Under the pieces are notes generated by a model. It was not told the DNA's origin. It did no database searches and was given only the letters and a program-made list of their open reading frames with translations. From Marisa cornuarietis (lineage: Eukaryota; Mollusca; Gastropoda; Architaenioglossa; Ampullariidae), in NCBI GenBank assembly GCA_004794655.1, contig SMMW01000584.1, forward strand, positions 8,910,501 through 8,974,500: DNA of 64,000 nt. The letters are read 5' to 3'. This document shows, one piece after another, positions 1 through 13,570 of the stretch. The position numbers were made by a program, and so were the translations under genes. Within the stretch, counting starts at the first letter, position 1, and each line of letters starts with the position of its first letter.

Positions 1-2
1 CA

Positions 3-992
3 TTACAGGAACATCACAGTTTAATTGCAGCCATGCTTGCTTCAGCCAATGGGAACTATACCATGGACAGCAGAGACGTCACTCTGTCATCCAGCAATAC
101 TAACCTTGACCCTGAAGAGGACTCTCTCAATGATATCGACCACTCTGATGCAGATACAGACATCCTTGCCATGGGCTGTGACCAGCTCCTCTGTACAGGC
201 GAAGGTGACCTACAGGCTGCGTCCCAGATGTCTGGCACTGATGACCTTGATCACAAGATGGGAGGAACAACACAGCAGTCAGAGGCTGGTGCTCAGACAG
301 GGCACAGTAGAATTTTTCCCGACAGGGAGGGGCACGCTCCTCCTATAGATGGAGGTACAGTTGAATTGCAGGACAAGGTCCCAGCCACGCTGCTGCCAGT
401 CAGTCAAGAGGTGGCAGCACCTGGGCATAATGCATTGTGGGGTGGTGGCAGTGTTGGTGGTGAGGAGGACTGCTGGCAAAAACAGGGCCATTGCCAACAA
501 GAGCAATATGACCAGCAGTCCACAGCCGCAGCATCCAACCACCCCGACATGCATCTCAGGAAATCAGGCTTGTCACTGCAACCATCACATCCCTGGCAGC
601 CAGCTACCTCACAGCACCACAGTCAGGGCCATCACTACCTCTCCTCCAATCTGCCCCCACCCCAACCTTCACCCCCTCCATCGCTGCCTGTGTCACCTCA
701 AACAAACCAGCAGGAGTGTAAAATGAGTGGAGGTTGGAAGGAAGAAGGGATTGGAGGATTACACAGGGAAGGAGGTGTGATTTTTGCACCTCCGCCATCG
801 TTACCTCAGGCGACCATGTCGCAGCAGGCAGCAGAAGCAGCAACGTGGGCAGCAGCTTCGTGTGCAGCAGTTCCCCCTCCTTTTGCTGTGGAGGGAATGC
901 AGCAACCCAAGGGGGTCCATCCATCACCCTCTGTGGCTGAGAGGCATCACCAGAAGGCACAAATGGGCTCAGGGGTGCACCCTGTGTGCTAG
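3..992 (+). CDS. C-terminal coding exon of an unrecognised protein (5' part outside window)
   Basis: The frame is open from the window edge (codons from position 3) to a TAG at 990-992, about 329 codons, so this is very likely the last coding exon of a gene that begins to the left. The first 60 or so residues are acidic and Ser/Asp-rich (around DPEEDSLNDIDHSDADTDIL). The rest is low complexity: His/Gln-rich stretches, a proline run near residue 220 (PPPQPSPPPSLP) and Ala/Gln-rich segments. No globular domain or catalytic motif is visible. Such a tail is common in transcription factors and other nuclear regulators, but that is only a guess. The window's first in-frame ATG (33-35) is probably internal, because the frame is already open upstream. 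The overlapping open frames on both strands look like shadows of this GC-richer exon. Confidence 0.6.
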   Translation, partial: LQEHHSLIAAMLASANGNYTMDSRDVTLSSSNTNLDPEEDSLNDIDHSDADTDILAMGCDQLLCTGEGDLQAASQMSGTDDLDHKMGGTTQQSEAGAQTGHSRIFPDREGHAPPIDGGTVELQDKVPATLLPVSQEVAAPGHNALWGGGSVGGEEDCWQKQGHCQQEQYDQQSTAAASNHPDMHLRKSGLSLQPSHPWQPATSQHHSQGHHYLSSNLPPPQPSPPPSLPVSPQTNQQECKMSGGWKEEGIGGLHREGGVIFAPPPSLPQATMSQQAAEAATWAAASCAAVPPPFAVEGMQQPKGVHPSPSVAERHHQKAQMGSGVHPVC

Positions 993-2718
993 ATGCCACC
1001 ATTCAGGCTTTAAGGGAAGTGGTCCAGAGCAGGTCTGTCTAAGGCCCCTGCTGCCTGCTCTTACTCATCACCACCCTTGCCTCATGCTGTCCTCTTCTTT
1101 CTAGATCAGGGATCGGCAGTTACCACGGGGTAACGGCTTGCTGGAGAACAGTGGTCTTCACTTGGAGGATATTTACAAGCCATGGGATGGGCTCACTGCT
1201 CCAATTTACTACCTCCAGGAGTGTTGCTGTTTGGCTTTTGCCACACAACTGAGAGCCTGGCTGCCTGTGTGTGCCTGGCAGCGGGTTTCCCTGTGACTGC
1301 ACACAGGCTGCAGCCAGTGTGATGCATTGTGGACAGGGAGAACAATTGAGAGTGGCACTTCGCTGTTTAAAACTACTGAAGACGTGTGGAACGAGGGAAT
1401 GTAGATTTGAATACAGGGGAAACAATGTACACAGTAGAGCATTCTGAAATTTCATTGCAAGCACATTTATTGCAGGCAACTGTTCCTATGTATGAATGCT
1501 ATTTTAACCATCAGCAGAGATATAGAAAATTGTTGAGCCTGTTGCAGATTAGCAAGATTGTGAGAAAATCTGCATGCTGAGTATTTAATGGGAGTAAAAA
1601 ACTATAGAGTCCCTGATAGCCATTGGGGATGCACAGCACTGTGGAGATACTAGGGGGTAGGAGGAGGCTAGTCAGGCAGCATCAGCAGTCAGACCTTTAG
1701 GTTGGGCTTACCAGTCATGAAAATAGTATGCAGTACCACCTTGTGTACATGAAAGTAGTTCTTGTTCAGATTTGCAAGCCATAGGTTATTTCCATACAGA
1801 GGAAGGACAGAAATAATAACCCCATATCTCAGACCCCCAGATGAGTTAAACAGCGAAGTGCATTGGTAGTTTTTTTTAATGGTTGATAAGGAAGCATAGA
1901 CTTCATTTTATTGTTTTAAATCAGCAACCTGTCTTTCTTTTTAATCATGGAACTTGTGCATTTTATCTGGGACAAAAATGTCTGCAAGGACAAAGTATAT
2001 GATTAACAGTAAGCTGAATGGTAGAATTCTGCATACCTTTCTAGATATTGTTTGTCTTAAATGCGGGTACTGATACTATACACACAGAATCAATCCTTTC
2101 CCCACTATAATCACCTTATACCATGCTCTCCTCATGAAGTCCTCTGGACTTTTCTTAACGTTACCTCAGCGAAAAATTTCCATCAGGGGTGAATAGTTTA
2201 TTTGTTTTTAGGTTTTTTTTTTTTTTTAAATAATCATCTAATGTGCTTCTACTGCATTTACGTAATTAATACTATTAGTTGTATTAGTTGACTGATAATG
2301 ATTTGTATTGTTATGTCGACAAGCTGCAACAAAGGCTGAACTGTGTGGAATGTGTTGATGATTATTCCTTTACACTGAGCTACCCCCTCCCCTCTTTACT
2401 GGTTTTGTACTAGTTTCAGATCCCCATTGTTCTGTCATGATGTACGATTCTGAACACAAGAAACAAAAGCAGCTGGCACAAATGCAAACATGACCTTCCT
2501 GGGATTTTTGAGATTCATGCCTCTTTGTAGATCAGGAAGTTAGGGACAGACTTGTCTTGATGGAGTGTATGAACTACCCTCGCTCTTCCCAGAAAAAGTT
2601 AGTTCCCTCAAAAACGGGCAGAAACTCTTCCACCGACTCAATACTTATTGGTCTTGTTCCTTTTCCCCCCACCCTGTGTGATTGGCATGCCTGCAGATTT
2701 ATGCATTTGCACGCGTCG

Positions 2719-2744
2719 CACACACACACACACACACACACACA
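2719..2744. repeat. (CA)n microsatellite
   Basis: Thirteen uninterrupted CA units, in the noncoding region after the first gene. Confidence 0.95.
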
Positions 2745-5700
2745 TTATACTGCAGTGCATGTGTTTCAGGGATTTCAGAAGTAGACATACTTCTGAATTA
2801 AAGTAGAACACTTTTGGGCATTTTGATAGGACCCTGATGCTGGTTTCTTGTGGTCTGTTATATTTAATATTGTATTTACAATTTTGGTACTTAGTGTTGT
2901 GCATGTATGTCAGGACTACCTCATTTCTTCGGCAAATGGGTGACAAAAGGAATCCTGCAACTAATTTCTGGAAGGACAAAGTTGTATCCAAGGGACTGTC
3001 TCCAGCTAAACTACCTCCACTGTCAAATCATGGACGCTCAATCAGACGAGTGCTTTTGGAGAACACAGTTCCCCTGCAGCATATACCTCTAACCAACAAC
3101 CTCACTCACTCGGGTGTGGAACCACCACAGCATACCAAGGATTTCTCCTCTTCTCACCCCAACCATGTACTGAGTTGTTTTTTTGTTTGTTTGTTTGTTT
3201 GTTTTTTGGTGGGGGGGTTTGCCAACTGCTGTGGCCACAGATCTAAAAACAATCTTTGATTCAGAATAAAAATAAGGAATATGGATTATATAAGGCATGC
3301 AGTATTTTCCTGCATCAATACTTGACAAGGATGACCGGGAGTAATCCATCTTGATCGTTGTGGTGAAAAGTGTGTGTTTTCCTATCCGTGGGAAGGATAA
3401 TGCCAGTCTTCTCATGTGGTTTAAAATGAGTGTGATTATGTTTTTGGGGGATCTTAACAGATCATTGTGAGAAGTGGTAAAGAATGTTCGGAACTGGCAA
3501 TGAACCACAGACATTAAGATGTTTTGCCAGTCTGCAGGATGGTGGTAGTGCTGAAACAAACTCTCTCATTCTTCACTTTCTTACTTTCTAAGGTGATGAA
3601 GAGAGCTGCATTGAAAATGGACTCATTTGTTGGGGCAGATGAACAAGGACAGGTCATTGCAGCTATTTTCGTCTTGCAGATTTAACTCCAAACTTCCACA
3701 ACAATATAAATGTGTATTATGGCAGCTCATTCAGAAAGAGTTGGAAGAAGTAATTTCTTTCTCCTCCTCACTCTCTCCCCCCATTATCCTCCAAGAGGTT
3801 TTTTGTGTTTCATAAAGATTTTTTTCAGGAGAATAGGCTATCCCCAAACCCAAGCAAAAATACAGGGCCACTTCTTGCCAAGTAGGCTAAGTTTGTGGAT
3901 CCAGCAGTTTTTCCCCTTTTAACAGTTTAGATCAGTCTTAGAAGTCAAGAATGGACAAGATGGCAGGTGCATTGTTCACGGAGATACAGGCTGAGTAGGG
4001 TTTTATTTCGTAGTACTTAACATTTATCCTTCCTCTCTAGGTGAACCTATCTTAAGAATACAAGTTGATTTACAATGGCAGCTGGAGTACAATGCACATT
4101 ATGCAGACTCACCTTTAATCCAGGTGTCCATAGCAAACTAAAGGACAAATCTTGGTTTATGAGCTGGCAGCATAGCTCTTGTTAAACAGCACTTGCTAAA
4201 CAGTAGCTCGCTTTCCCTTGATACACTACATCCTTCTCCTTTCAGCAACTCCTGCTTTAAGGTTCTGCTTGGATGGTTGTGAGACGAGGATAGAACTGGC
4301 AGTCAGAAAACCAAAAGCAAGATGTGTGAATGCTAGGGAGTTGTAAACCTATTTAATATATTAGTAAAGTGTCAACTTCTGTTTCTTTTAATACCTAATA
4401 GCACGTTCCATATTCTTCATTCTGAAATGGACATGTAGGGAGCAGTATCTCTGTTCATGACTTATGTCCCCTGTTTTGATTGTTTACCAACGACATTTCT
4501 ATTTAAAAAAAAGTGTACTGATAGAAAAACTGTAATGTATACATAGTTGTGTGTAAAATTAATGTACATTTATGTCTGTTGATCTGTCCGAACATCTATA
4601 AAGGGCAGCTGCATTGTGTTTCTTTGGCCTGTTTTATTTTTAGCAACAGTGGGTCTTAAAGCATTGTTGTACATTCAGATTATTTCTTAATTAATAGTTG
4701 TTTTTTTTTTCCTCTTTGGAAATCATGGGACAGAAAGTTTGAAATCAAGGGAGGGGGCTTTTTTGATATAAAATTGTTTTATTCTTTTACTTGGTCGCAC
4801 AGGAAGTAATGTTAAAACTAAAATGCAGCATTTTCTGAAATAAATATCTCCTGATTTGTTTAAAAAAATAGTCACTCAGGAAAGCAAGTGTGTCAATTTT
4901 TACTGTTAATATTATGTATCATCTTCTAAAATGTGCTATATAGGCTTTTTTGCTAGAGACTGTTTGTAAGAAAACTTTTGAGTTGTCAGCTGCCAACTTT
5001 CAGGGAAAAATGACTTGCTGGAGTTAACTTTTGCTTGAGTGGTCATCATTCAGGCTTTTGTTTTACTTGGTGTGAAGCTGCACAGTCACAACAACTACCC
5101 CATGCCACAGTCTTTGTAAGTCTATAATGAATTGAGGCATTTGTTTCGATATTCATGATTCTAGGTACTCATTGTAATCATGTACCACAACCAACATGTC
5201 ATATTACTATTTAGAAGCTTGAACATGAGTAACATACACATTCTGTGAATATGATGCACCCCCTTCCACCCCTACCCTTTTTCCCTCCTCCCTCTCCATG
5301 TTTATTAGTCTGCACAGTGGCTAATCCTCGTATAGAAGATCATTAAAATAGTGTCCTCTCCACAGCATTGGGCCTTTGCCTTCATTTGGCTTAAGGGTAT
5401 GATGGACACAGTGATCTTCATTCAGTAATTGTTATATTTATTGCATAAAACAGGAATCTCTCATGAAAGCGGACTGTGGATTTTAGTGTGAATTGATTGG
5501 ATTTTTTTGTTTGTGAGTTTAAATATTATTAGAGACTATTGCTGTTTGACTTTCTCCTCACCTGGATGTCACTGATGCTTTTAGGGTCAGTCCACAGTGT
5601 AAGTGAACTGTGAAGGTGTTTATCCGGTGCAAGATTTATGTCGATGACTCTTAAGTCCTTTACCTCATCATGTTGGTCAGTGATTATATATGAACATGTA

Positions 5701-8700
5701 TTATGTGTTTTAATGGACAGTTTGCTTTGGCAACTGAGCCCATACTTCTGACTTGTATCTCTATGGCACATCCTTGTGTGTATATTGTACTGCTTGTTAC
5801 AAAAGGATAATCCTCTTTGTAAAACACTGAAATCAGTATAGAAAGTAATAAACATAAGCATTCTGTCTCCATGTGGCTACAGAGAACATGGAAAGACAGA
5901 CTTGCACATTCTGCCTTTGTACTGTATTGAAAACAACTCCTCGTGCATCATGTGGGCATCGAGGACTTTTAAGCTTTGCAAAGAGGATGCTCATTAAGCT
6001 GTATGTTGTCTTGTCAATAATGTTAAGGAGTCTTTGTATCCCTCCTTGCTGTCATGGATATGTGTGTGTGTGGATGGGCAAGATATGCACTTAAGCATTT
6101 GTATGAAAGAAACATGTATAGTTTTGCATTTGGTGTTTAGTCACATAGACATGTAATTATGCATTGCAATCACTCACACATCACTGGTCAATTTAGCTGA
6201 AGCGAGAATCCAATCACACCTTTTTTGTTTCCTCTCAGCTTTGATGGGTTCTTGTCCTTTTCCTTTTGCTGTATTTGTCTGGATTTGTGGCACTTCTGTT
6301 AATTTACTGGCCAGGAATGTGTGGTGGACTGTGGATGCACCATGTCCAGTGCATATAGACTTGTAGCGCAGCTGCCCTTCTGTTCTTGAGCACTGTGTAT
6401 CTACCTCAGTGGGTGGACTGTCAGCCCATCTCAGGGAGTCGTGTCAGTCGCAGGGATTGAGGTCTGCCCATTTCGCTCCTTCTGCCTGCTTTCTTTGTCT
6501 CTTTTTCTGTTGTGTCTTGTCCTCCTGTGACCCATACACCTGTACCTGCAAAACCTCCATGCTGATCAGTGGTCTGTTTTGGCCTTTTCACCTTTCACAG
6601 CCATTTCTTTTCTCATTCCTCGTGCTGTTTTTTTTGTTTTTTTTTTTGTTTTTGTCGTAGACATTTACCTGTTTTGATGTAACCACACAAAACATAAGAA
6701 CTTTGTGTAAAGCTTAAAGGGCTTTTTTTCTTCACTCTTTCTGCTTTTTTTCCATTTCGTTTTCAAAAGAGTGAAGGGGTGAGTAGGTCTGCATTCTTTA
6801 TGTAATGCAGCCATTGTTGAAAGAATGGATGTGCTGCACATCTTGAAGCATGGGTGCCGTTGGGGTTTTGTTTTATATTGCTATGCTAGTTGAAGACACT
6901 GAATGATGAAGGCTTTTTAGCCTTTTGCAGTGTTCTATGTGAATTTCTGCCTCTTTACATCTTGTCTTTTATATAGAGCGCTTTTACATATCTTAAAACT
7001 TACTTTAGACTTTTCTAGACTTGTGTCCACTTCCTGTTGCCCTACATTACTATTCTTGTAAAACTGCAACTAATGTGCTGCCATAGGTTTGTGACTGTGC
7101 ATTGCACAGTCTTCACAAAACAACAGTTGGGGGAATATGGCTGTTAGCTAGCTTAAAGAACCGGTTTTAACAAGCAGTGAAGTGCTGGCAAAGTTAGGTA
7201 AGTATTTTAGCAATCAAGATAGGATTAGCTGTGGATTATAAAAAAGTATTAAGGTGTGGAAAATGGTAAAATGCTTGGCTGGAATTGTTAATAGTTTAGA
7301 AAATATGACAGATTAACTGTAATAAGAAAGATAAGACAAAAAATGGCTTTAGGTGATATAAGGTTTGATAAGACTACCATGCATGTTAGAGTCGTAATGT
7401 TTCTGAAAGCTTTTGATATTAAGGTAAGCAAAGAAAGTGTTGAGTAGGGGATTGGCTGATCATACCAGTTCACTAGCTAAGTATGGACAAAGCTGAAGCA
7501 GAAGGACTAAGTTTTGGTTCTACCCACCCACCTAAGCAGTGATGGTGCACACATTTTGTTTTGCCTGCTGATAAATTTTCAATAGAGAAGACATCCGAAG
7601 TGTTGTGCTTTCAGTGCAATTTTTAGAAAAGAGAATTTTGGTGGATCTGGCTGCAGATGTTCCCTGCTTCACACCACCCCCTCCCAAACACCCTGACCCC
7701 TTTTTTTTTGTTTTGTTTTTTGACTGATGTGAAACATTTGGATCCTGTTATGATGTCCTTTCTTGTCTCCCGTTTAGTCCTTTGCTGAAAGATGGTCTTA
7801 TGTTTATAGGCATGGATTTTCGTCAGCAGAATTCATTTGAAAAATGCAGCAAAGTGATGTTTCCATTCTACTAAACATCCATTTTCACAGTCTTTTTTGT
7901 TATATGTTGTAAAGGTTGTAACTGTTTGTGTACATGTGTTTGCTTTCACATGTATTTGAGTTACATACATTTAGGCAGGGGGGGGTGTGTTGGGGGAGAG
8001 GTGCAAATCAGTGCATTACAAATCTTTTTCTTAGATTGCAAATATGCAGAAGTGAAATGACTGCCAGCTTCACACAGCTCCCTACCCTTAACAGGTTGGC
8101 AAGATTTTTGTAGTTGTTGGTTTTTTTGAGGGTTTTTTTTTTTTTTTTTGATTGAGAGTTATGATAGTGACTGATATCTGTGTCAGGAGCAAAAAGCGGC
8201 AAAGTAGAATCTTAATATACTGCTGTAGAATAACTTGAGATATAGACCAAAACTAGAGGACTATTTTGTCAACTAGGTTCCGTATGTAACTCAAGAAATC
8301 AGAAGGCAGTATCTCATGAATGCACTCCTACCAGAATATTGAACATTATTGCATTGTTTCAGTTTCAATAAATACTTGAATCCTGCTTCCTGATTCCCAC
8401 TTCCACTGGTAACAGGCAGGGAACTGTGGAGGCAGAAATGACTTTAGTGTTGTGTTGGTTAACCTTTACTTATTACCTCCTAACACATTTGATGGGTGTC
8501 ATGTTTCAAGATGTATACCTTGGATTGCATGTAATTGTTACGGTCATTTTTTCCTCCCAAATAGGAGGGCAGGCAGCAAACTTTGAGAAAGCATTATGAT
8601 GAACTGTATCTGTCATTTTGTTGAACTGTGTCAGTCTCTCTGTACAAGCTCTTGCAGCTCTCAAGTGGTGACTGTCTGACCAGGTGTGCAGTGTCAAGAA

Positions 8701-10274
8701 GCCCTGGATACCTTGCATCCATCTTGGATTTCAAAGTAATCATAGTGACTTATAATACTTATTCATGTGAATTACAACCTGGACAACCAAGTTTGTAAAA
8801 CTGCTGTACCACCCCTCCACCAGTTTTTGTTGAGCTTGTATTCATGATAGTGCAGATTCAATTTTTAAAATAGTGGAGATGAAGAGATCTAGCACTCTGT
8901 AGATCATCCTTAGCACTATATAGTTTTGTTTTTTGTTTTTTTGAGAGACGAGGGTTATTTTGTCACTCTAGTTAATTGTTGTGACTTAAGATCTCAAGAG
9001 GTGCCACAAAGATAGACATAAGCATAAGTATCCAACATTTCCCAGAAATAAATCCTAGCAGTGAAGTGGTAGAAATGAAGAGAAGTTCAGATAGCTGCAC
9101 ACCAGGTCAGATGACTTGCACACTATTGTTATTATTATGGAAAACCTACATGTACTTTTTCTGTCTGTGCTAAATTTGTGGGTACCGACATTGTCATGTA
9201 TGCCTCCCAAACCACCACTACCAGCCACTTCCAGACTATCTCTGCTTGGGCCCTATATATTTTTTGTGATTTGTGCTATGCCCTTATTCAATTGAAATTT
9301 GTGGACTGTTTCAGAACTCTCAGGGGAGGGCAGAGGTCCTGTTTTGTATTTAGAGATATCATTCAGAAAATGTTGGAACAGTCTTAGACAATGATCACAT
9401 GCTTGCCCCACGGTTACTTTCGTTCACTTGCTGCTTGGTACACTACTCTGGATGTTTTGGGTTCTCCCTGCCCCCATCCCTTACATCCCGTCTGCCCTTC
9501 TCTCTCTCTTTCTCTGAATTAATAAGTTGGTTTTTTTTTACAGGCACTAAATTTCATGTGTATCGAGAATATTTTTGTCATGTACTTTTTAGGGATTTAG
9601 CTTCTGATGATGATCCTTCCCTTCTTGTAGCATACATTTATATTTTTGAGGGCTAGTTTGAATAAGTAAATAGTAGTGGGAAGAAGAGGGTTAAAATTGA
9701 TGGCAGGAAGTTTTTACTCAAGAGTAAGCACACCTTCCCCAACTCTCCAAACTTTTCTGAGCGAAAGAACAGAATTTTAGAACAAAATTTAATGGGTCCA
9801 TCTTTAACTTGTACTGTGGGATCTGAAAAAGAAATCAGAAGGCAAAATAGTAAGAAAAAAATTATTCTTTTAAAATTTCCCATTATTACTAAATACTTAT
9901 TGTACGAACTTGGGTGTCATCTTTTTGTTTGTTTGTTTTTATGGTGAACTAGTTTTTCTTTTTTTCTCAAGAACTTTCTTTGCTGAAACAGTTATCGAGC
10001 TATAGCGCCTGTTACAAGTTATGCAGCTTTATTTGCCCTAATGGGGAAAAATGTTTAGTGGGTAAATGGACTCCTTCAAAAAACAAAAAAGAAGAGTAAG
10101 GCCTAGGCAGATGCATAGACAGTCTTTAGTTTTCACTGTACCAGCCCTACTGCTGTTCAAAGTATGCCAGAAAAATGACCATTATATAATTATTTATATT
10201 GCCAATGAAATCTCATAATGTTTATTTTTGATATTTAGATAGTAAAGTAGAAGATAAAGGCAAGGGATACTTAT

Positions 10275-10382
10275 ATTTGGTTAATTTTGAACATAAAATT
10301 TAAAAAAAATTCTTGACATTTAAGCCATTTGGTTAATTTTGAACATAAAATTAAAAAAAAATTCTTGACATTTAAGCCATTT
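10275..10382. repeat. 52-bp tandem duplication, two copies
   Basis: The unit beginning ATTTGGTTAATTTTGAACAT at 10275 is repeated from 10327. The copies are nearly identical and differ by a single base and the length of an A run. Two copies with this little divergence indicate a recent local duplication. Confidence 0.9.
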
Positions 10383-10661
10383 AAAATAAACTTTTGGTCA
10401 TCATAAAATGTAACTATTCAATCAGTGGACAGCAGGGTTCTGCTTAGCACAAGTCTAAATTTATCAAAAATTCACATTTCGAACAGAGAAAAATACTTCT
10501 TCTGATATTTTGTTCATTTAGTAGAAAAAATATAAATAGTAAATAATTGCTAAAATTATTTTTTAATGAGAAGAATCCCTTACAGCTTCATGTTATCCAA
10601 GATGAGATAAACATCAGGTGTATCAAATACAAACATCACTAAAGCATATTTTTATCTCGGT

Positions 10662-10684
10662 CCCACTGTAACTGTTACAGTGGG
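10662..10684. repeat. Perfect inverted repeat (11-bp arms, 1-nt centre)
   Basis: CCCACTGTAAC is followed by one T and then GTTACAGTGGG, giving a perfectly palindromic 23-mer in an AT-rich context. As DNA it could extrude as a cruciform, and as RNA it could form a short hairpin. No element with matching ends was seen around it. Confidence 0.8.
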
Positions 10685-13502
10685 GATCAAAATGTATGTT
10701 TAAGCTTTTTTGCCTCTTATTGTTACCCTGGACATCATGTCTGTTTTTTTGCAGCTGTGCTTCACTGTTAGGGGGCTCATTCACATTGTTCATGATTTGT
10801 CATAGTTTATTTTTTCCATTCAGTTTTCTTGCTTTCTGTTTTCTGACCCAAACACCTTAAGGTCACCATCTACATGTTAACATTAACCATGGCTGCACAT
10901 CAAGTCATATCCAGATAGCTGGGACCTTGGCACAGTTTGACCTTTGAAATGAAATGGAACTACCTCAGGCGCTAGCCAGCGCCATCTCTATTGTGCATAT
11001 AATTAACCACCATTTCAGATTCCTCATCTATGTTGTCATCATTGTTTATCCCTTTTGTAATGACCTGTTTGTTAGACTTTTTCTGTATTAAAACTCGGTG
11101 AGGCTTCATGGCCAGGGCAGTTTGTGTGGCTCCTCCTCCACTCTCTCCTGCTCTTTCTTATTTCTTTTACTTCAGAACCTATCACCTGTACTTACTCCTT
11201 CTTTCACTTTCACCATTTTGTTAAACGGGAAGCTTTCAATATGCACTGTCCTAAGGTTGAAATAAACCTTCAGAGTCGATCATTCATTCTTTTTTCTACT
11301 ACTATTCATCTCCCCTTATTTCATTTCTATTTTCAAGCTGGAAAACATTAAGCCCACTCAAGGGGCTAACATTTGCTTGTGACAAGAGAACCAGTCAAGG
11401 ATAGCTTGAACACCCAACGAGCTAGCATCACAATGAGTACCTGCAGTACACAATCCGATTAACAGAAATTAGAATTGGTTTTCTAAATTTCATTAACACT
11501 AGACTTCTAAATTGTCATTACCTTTTCATTTGGAATTGGAAGGCACATACCATTCTTCATCCGCTGTCTCCTGTGTCATCTTTTTTTAAGAGACATGTAA
11601 AAGGAGATGATAAAATTGCTGTACAAAGAAATTTCAGTTAAATTGTGGGTTGCATGTTTCAGTGTAAACTAAATGCATGGGGTTTATATGTGCACTGCAA
11701 TTCTCTATCTGGTCCACCTTTGAAATTGGAAATATAGGGAATGGGAACAGGCAAATGACCTTTTCTCTATTTTAAAATGTATAGAAATAACCATGATGCT
11801 GTAGTCCATATTTTTCTGCATGTACATGCAGTTACCTAGTTGTGTATGGCTACCTCAAAGACTTAGTGTAGGACTGGATTGTCTTTTGCTCTTAATCTTC
11901 CTTTGAACATGCTAAATAGTGAGCAGTGTTTCACCCAGTTACATGAAAGAAATCAATTTTGAAAAAGTGTCATAGACATGTTGGGTTTGTAAATATTTTC
12001 CAGAAACTTATCCAGACTAGTGATGCTAATGCAGGTTCCAGAAAGATGTTAAGCATGCAGCATCCATCCAGTCCTCATGCTGCTACTATAAGTACCCTCC
12101 TTTTCTGGCATCTGCCCTGTGACTTTGTGCTTGATTTCTTAGTCATAGACTATCCCACAGAAATTAAAGTCATGTTATTCTTTAAAACTGCCCCCTCCCC
12201 TTCCTCCCTTCCCACATGCATGCATGCATTGCTGTTATCTCTACATTTTGACATAGCTGTTCTGTTTCCTGTTAAAAAGTAACTAGGAAATGGCAAATCT
12301 TTATTTACAAGGGTAACAGAATATGCAAAAGTTATGCTTTTTTACATCTAGCCCTTATATAAATTACCAAAAATAAAAACTTTACATTAATTCAAAACAA
12401 GGCAACATTTCCTAAGCAAGTAACAGTGACCACAAGAATCTTGCCCTATGTCTGCATTCTCAGCTTTCATCTCCATTGATTTCTGCTTGAACAGAGCAAA
12501 CCCAGAAACAGATTGCTAATTTAGCATGTTCAAGGATAGATGAAATAGAGATAATTCAGCACCACACAACGCTTTTATTCTTGATGTTGGAACCAGACTT
12601 CGCTGCACTTGTACTTTTGAGTTTATAGCAGATTAACTGTTCTTATGCTCTTTTTGAAGTCTTGAGGTCTGCAGCCAGATCTCTGTGCACATGTATGCAG
12701 TTTTTACATCTACTTAACAGTTTTTACACTCTTGTAAAGGTTCAAGAAGTGTAGGTAACCTGTGTGCTACGGGTCTTTATTTGTCTGAAGTTTGTAGGCA
12801 AATAAAAAATATATATATTGGCATTTAATAGCAAGTGAGTCTGACTGTTGTTTCTTTTAATTATTTTTCTGTGGTGCATTTTTTTAAACATTTTGATGTT
12901 TGAAATGACTTCTGGCATGTTTTGGAGAGTCAGCTTTCTGAGAGTGCTAGACCAAGTGGACACTGTCCAACTGTATCAATGCTTGAGGGAAGAGAGTGCA
13001 CGTTTATCCTGTCAGATCTAGGTTATCATTAATTGAAGGGCTTTGTTTTTCCTATTGCTGTATTTTCTACTTTCCAAGGAAAGTTAATGTAGCAGGTGTA
13101 AGAAGTGCTGAGGATAGGAACAAAGATAACATGCTGATAATATACTGGAAAACTGCGGAAATTGGCTTAAGCTTGCAGTCATGTATTGTGATGGAACATT
13201 AGTACACCTTGAAAACCACAAGTGCAAAGTTATTTTCAGATGATTGGATTTAGTTCATTTCCAGACAGATACTTCTTTCGTAAGTGAAATCTCTATACTG
13301 GTACAATTTCTTTATGTTAACCTTTGAATAGTCATGTACATTGTTGTTGCCATGAGATAGCCTTAGTTGCTGACTTGGCATAAAACAAAAATTAACTAAC
13401 TTTCCTAAGAAGAACCACATAACTGAACTGTGATTATTTTAACATAGTGAGGATCAGGTATCCAGGCTGTAGATCTCTTAGACATGCTGTTCTTTCTCAG
13501 CA

Positions 13503-13570
13503 TCTGGCACCTGCTTACAAGGCTGGCTGCTTTACCATGATACAGCCGTAAATGCTGGCTTAGCCTAAAA
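13503..13570 (+). mobile_element. Truncated copy of the tRNA-derived SINE family found at 28978
   Basis: The stretch GGCACCTGCTTACAAGGCTG and what follows (GGCTGCTTTACC, then TACAGCCGTAAATGCTGGCTTAGC) aligns with the 3' body of the SINE at about 29082-29150 in the same orientation. The tRNA-like head is absent, so this is a 5'-truncated and diverged copy. Confidence 0.5.

Noticed and set aside
2638..2991. Open frames around the (CA)13 run
   Set aside because: Simple-repeat translation (Val/Cys or His/Thr runs) keeps the frame open. There is no splice context or conservation.
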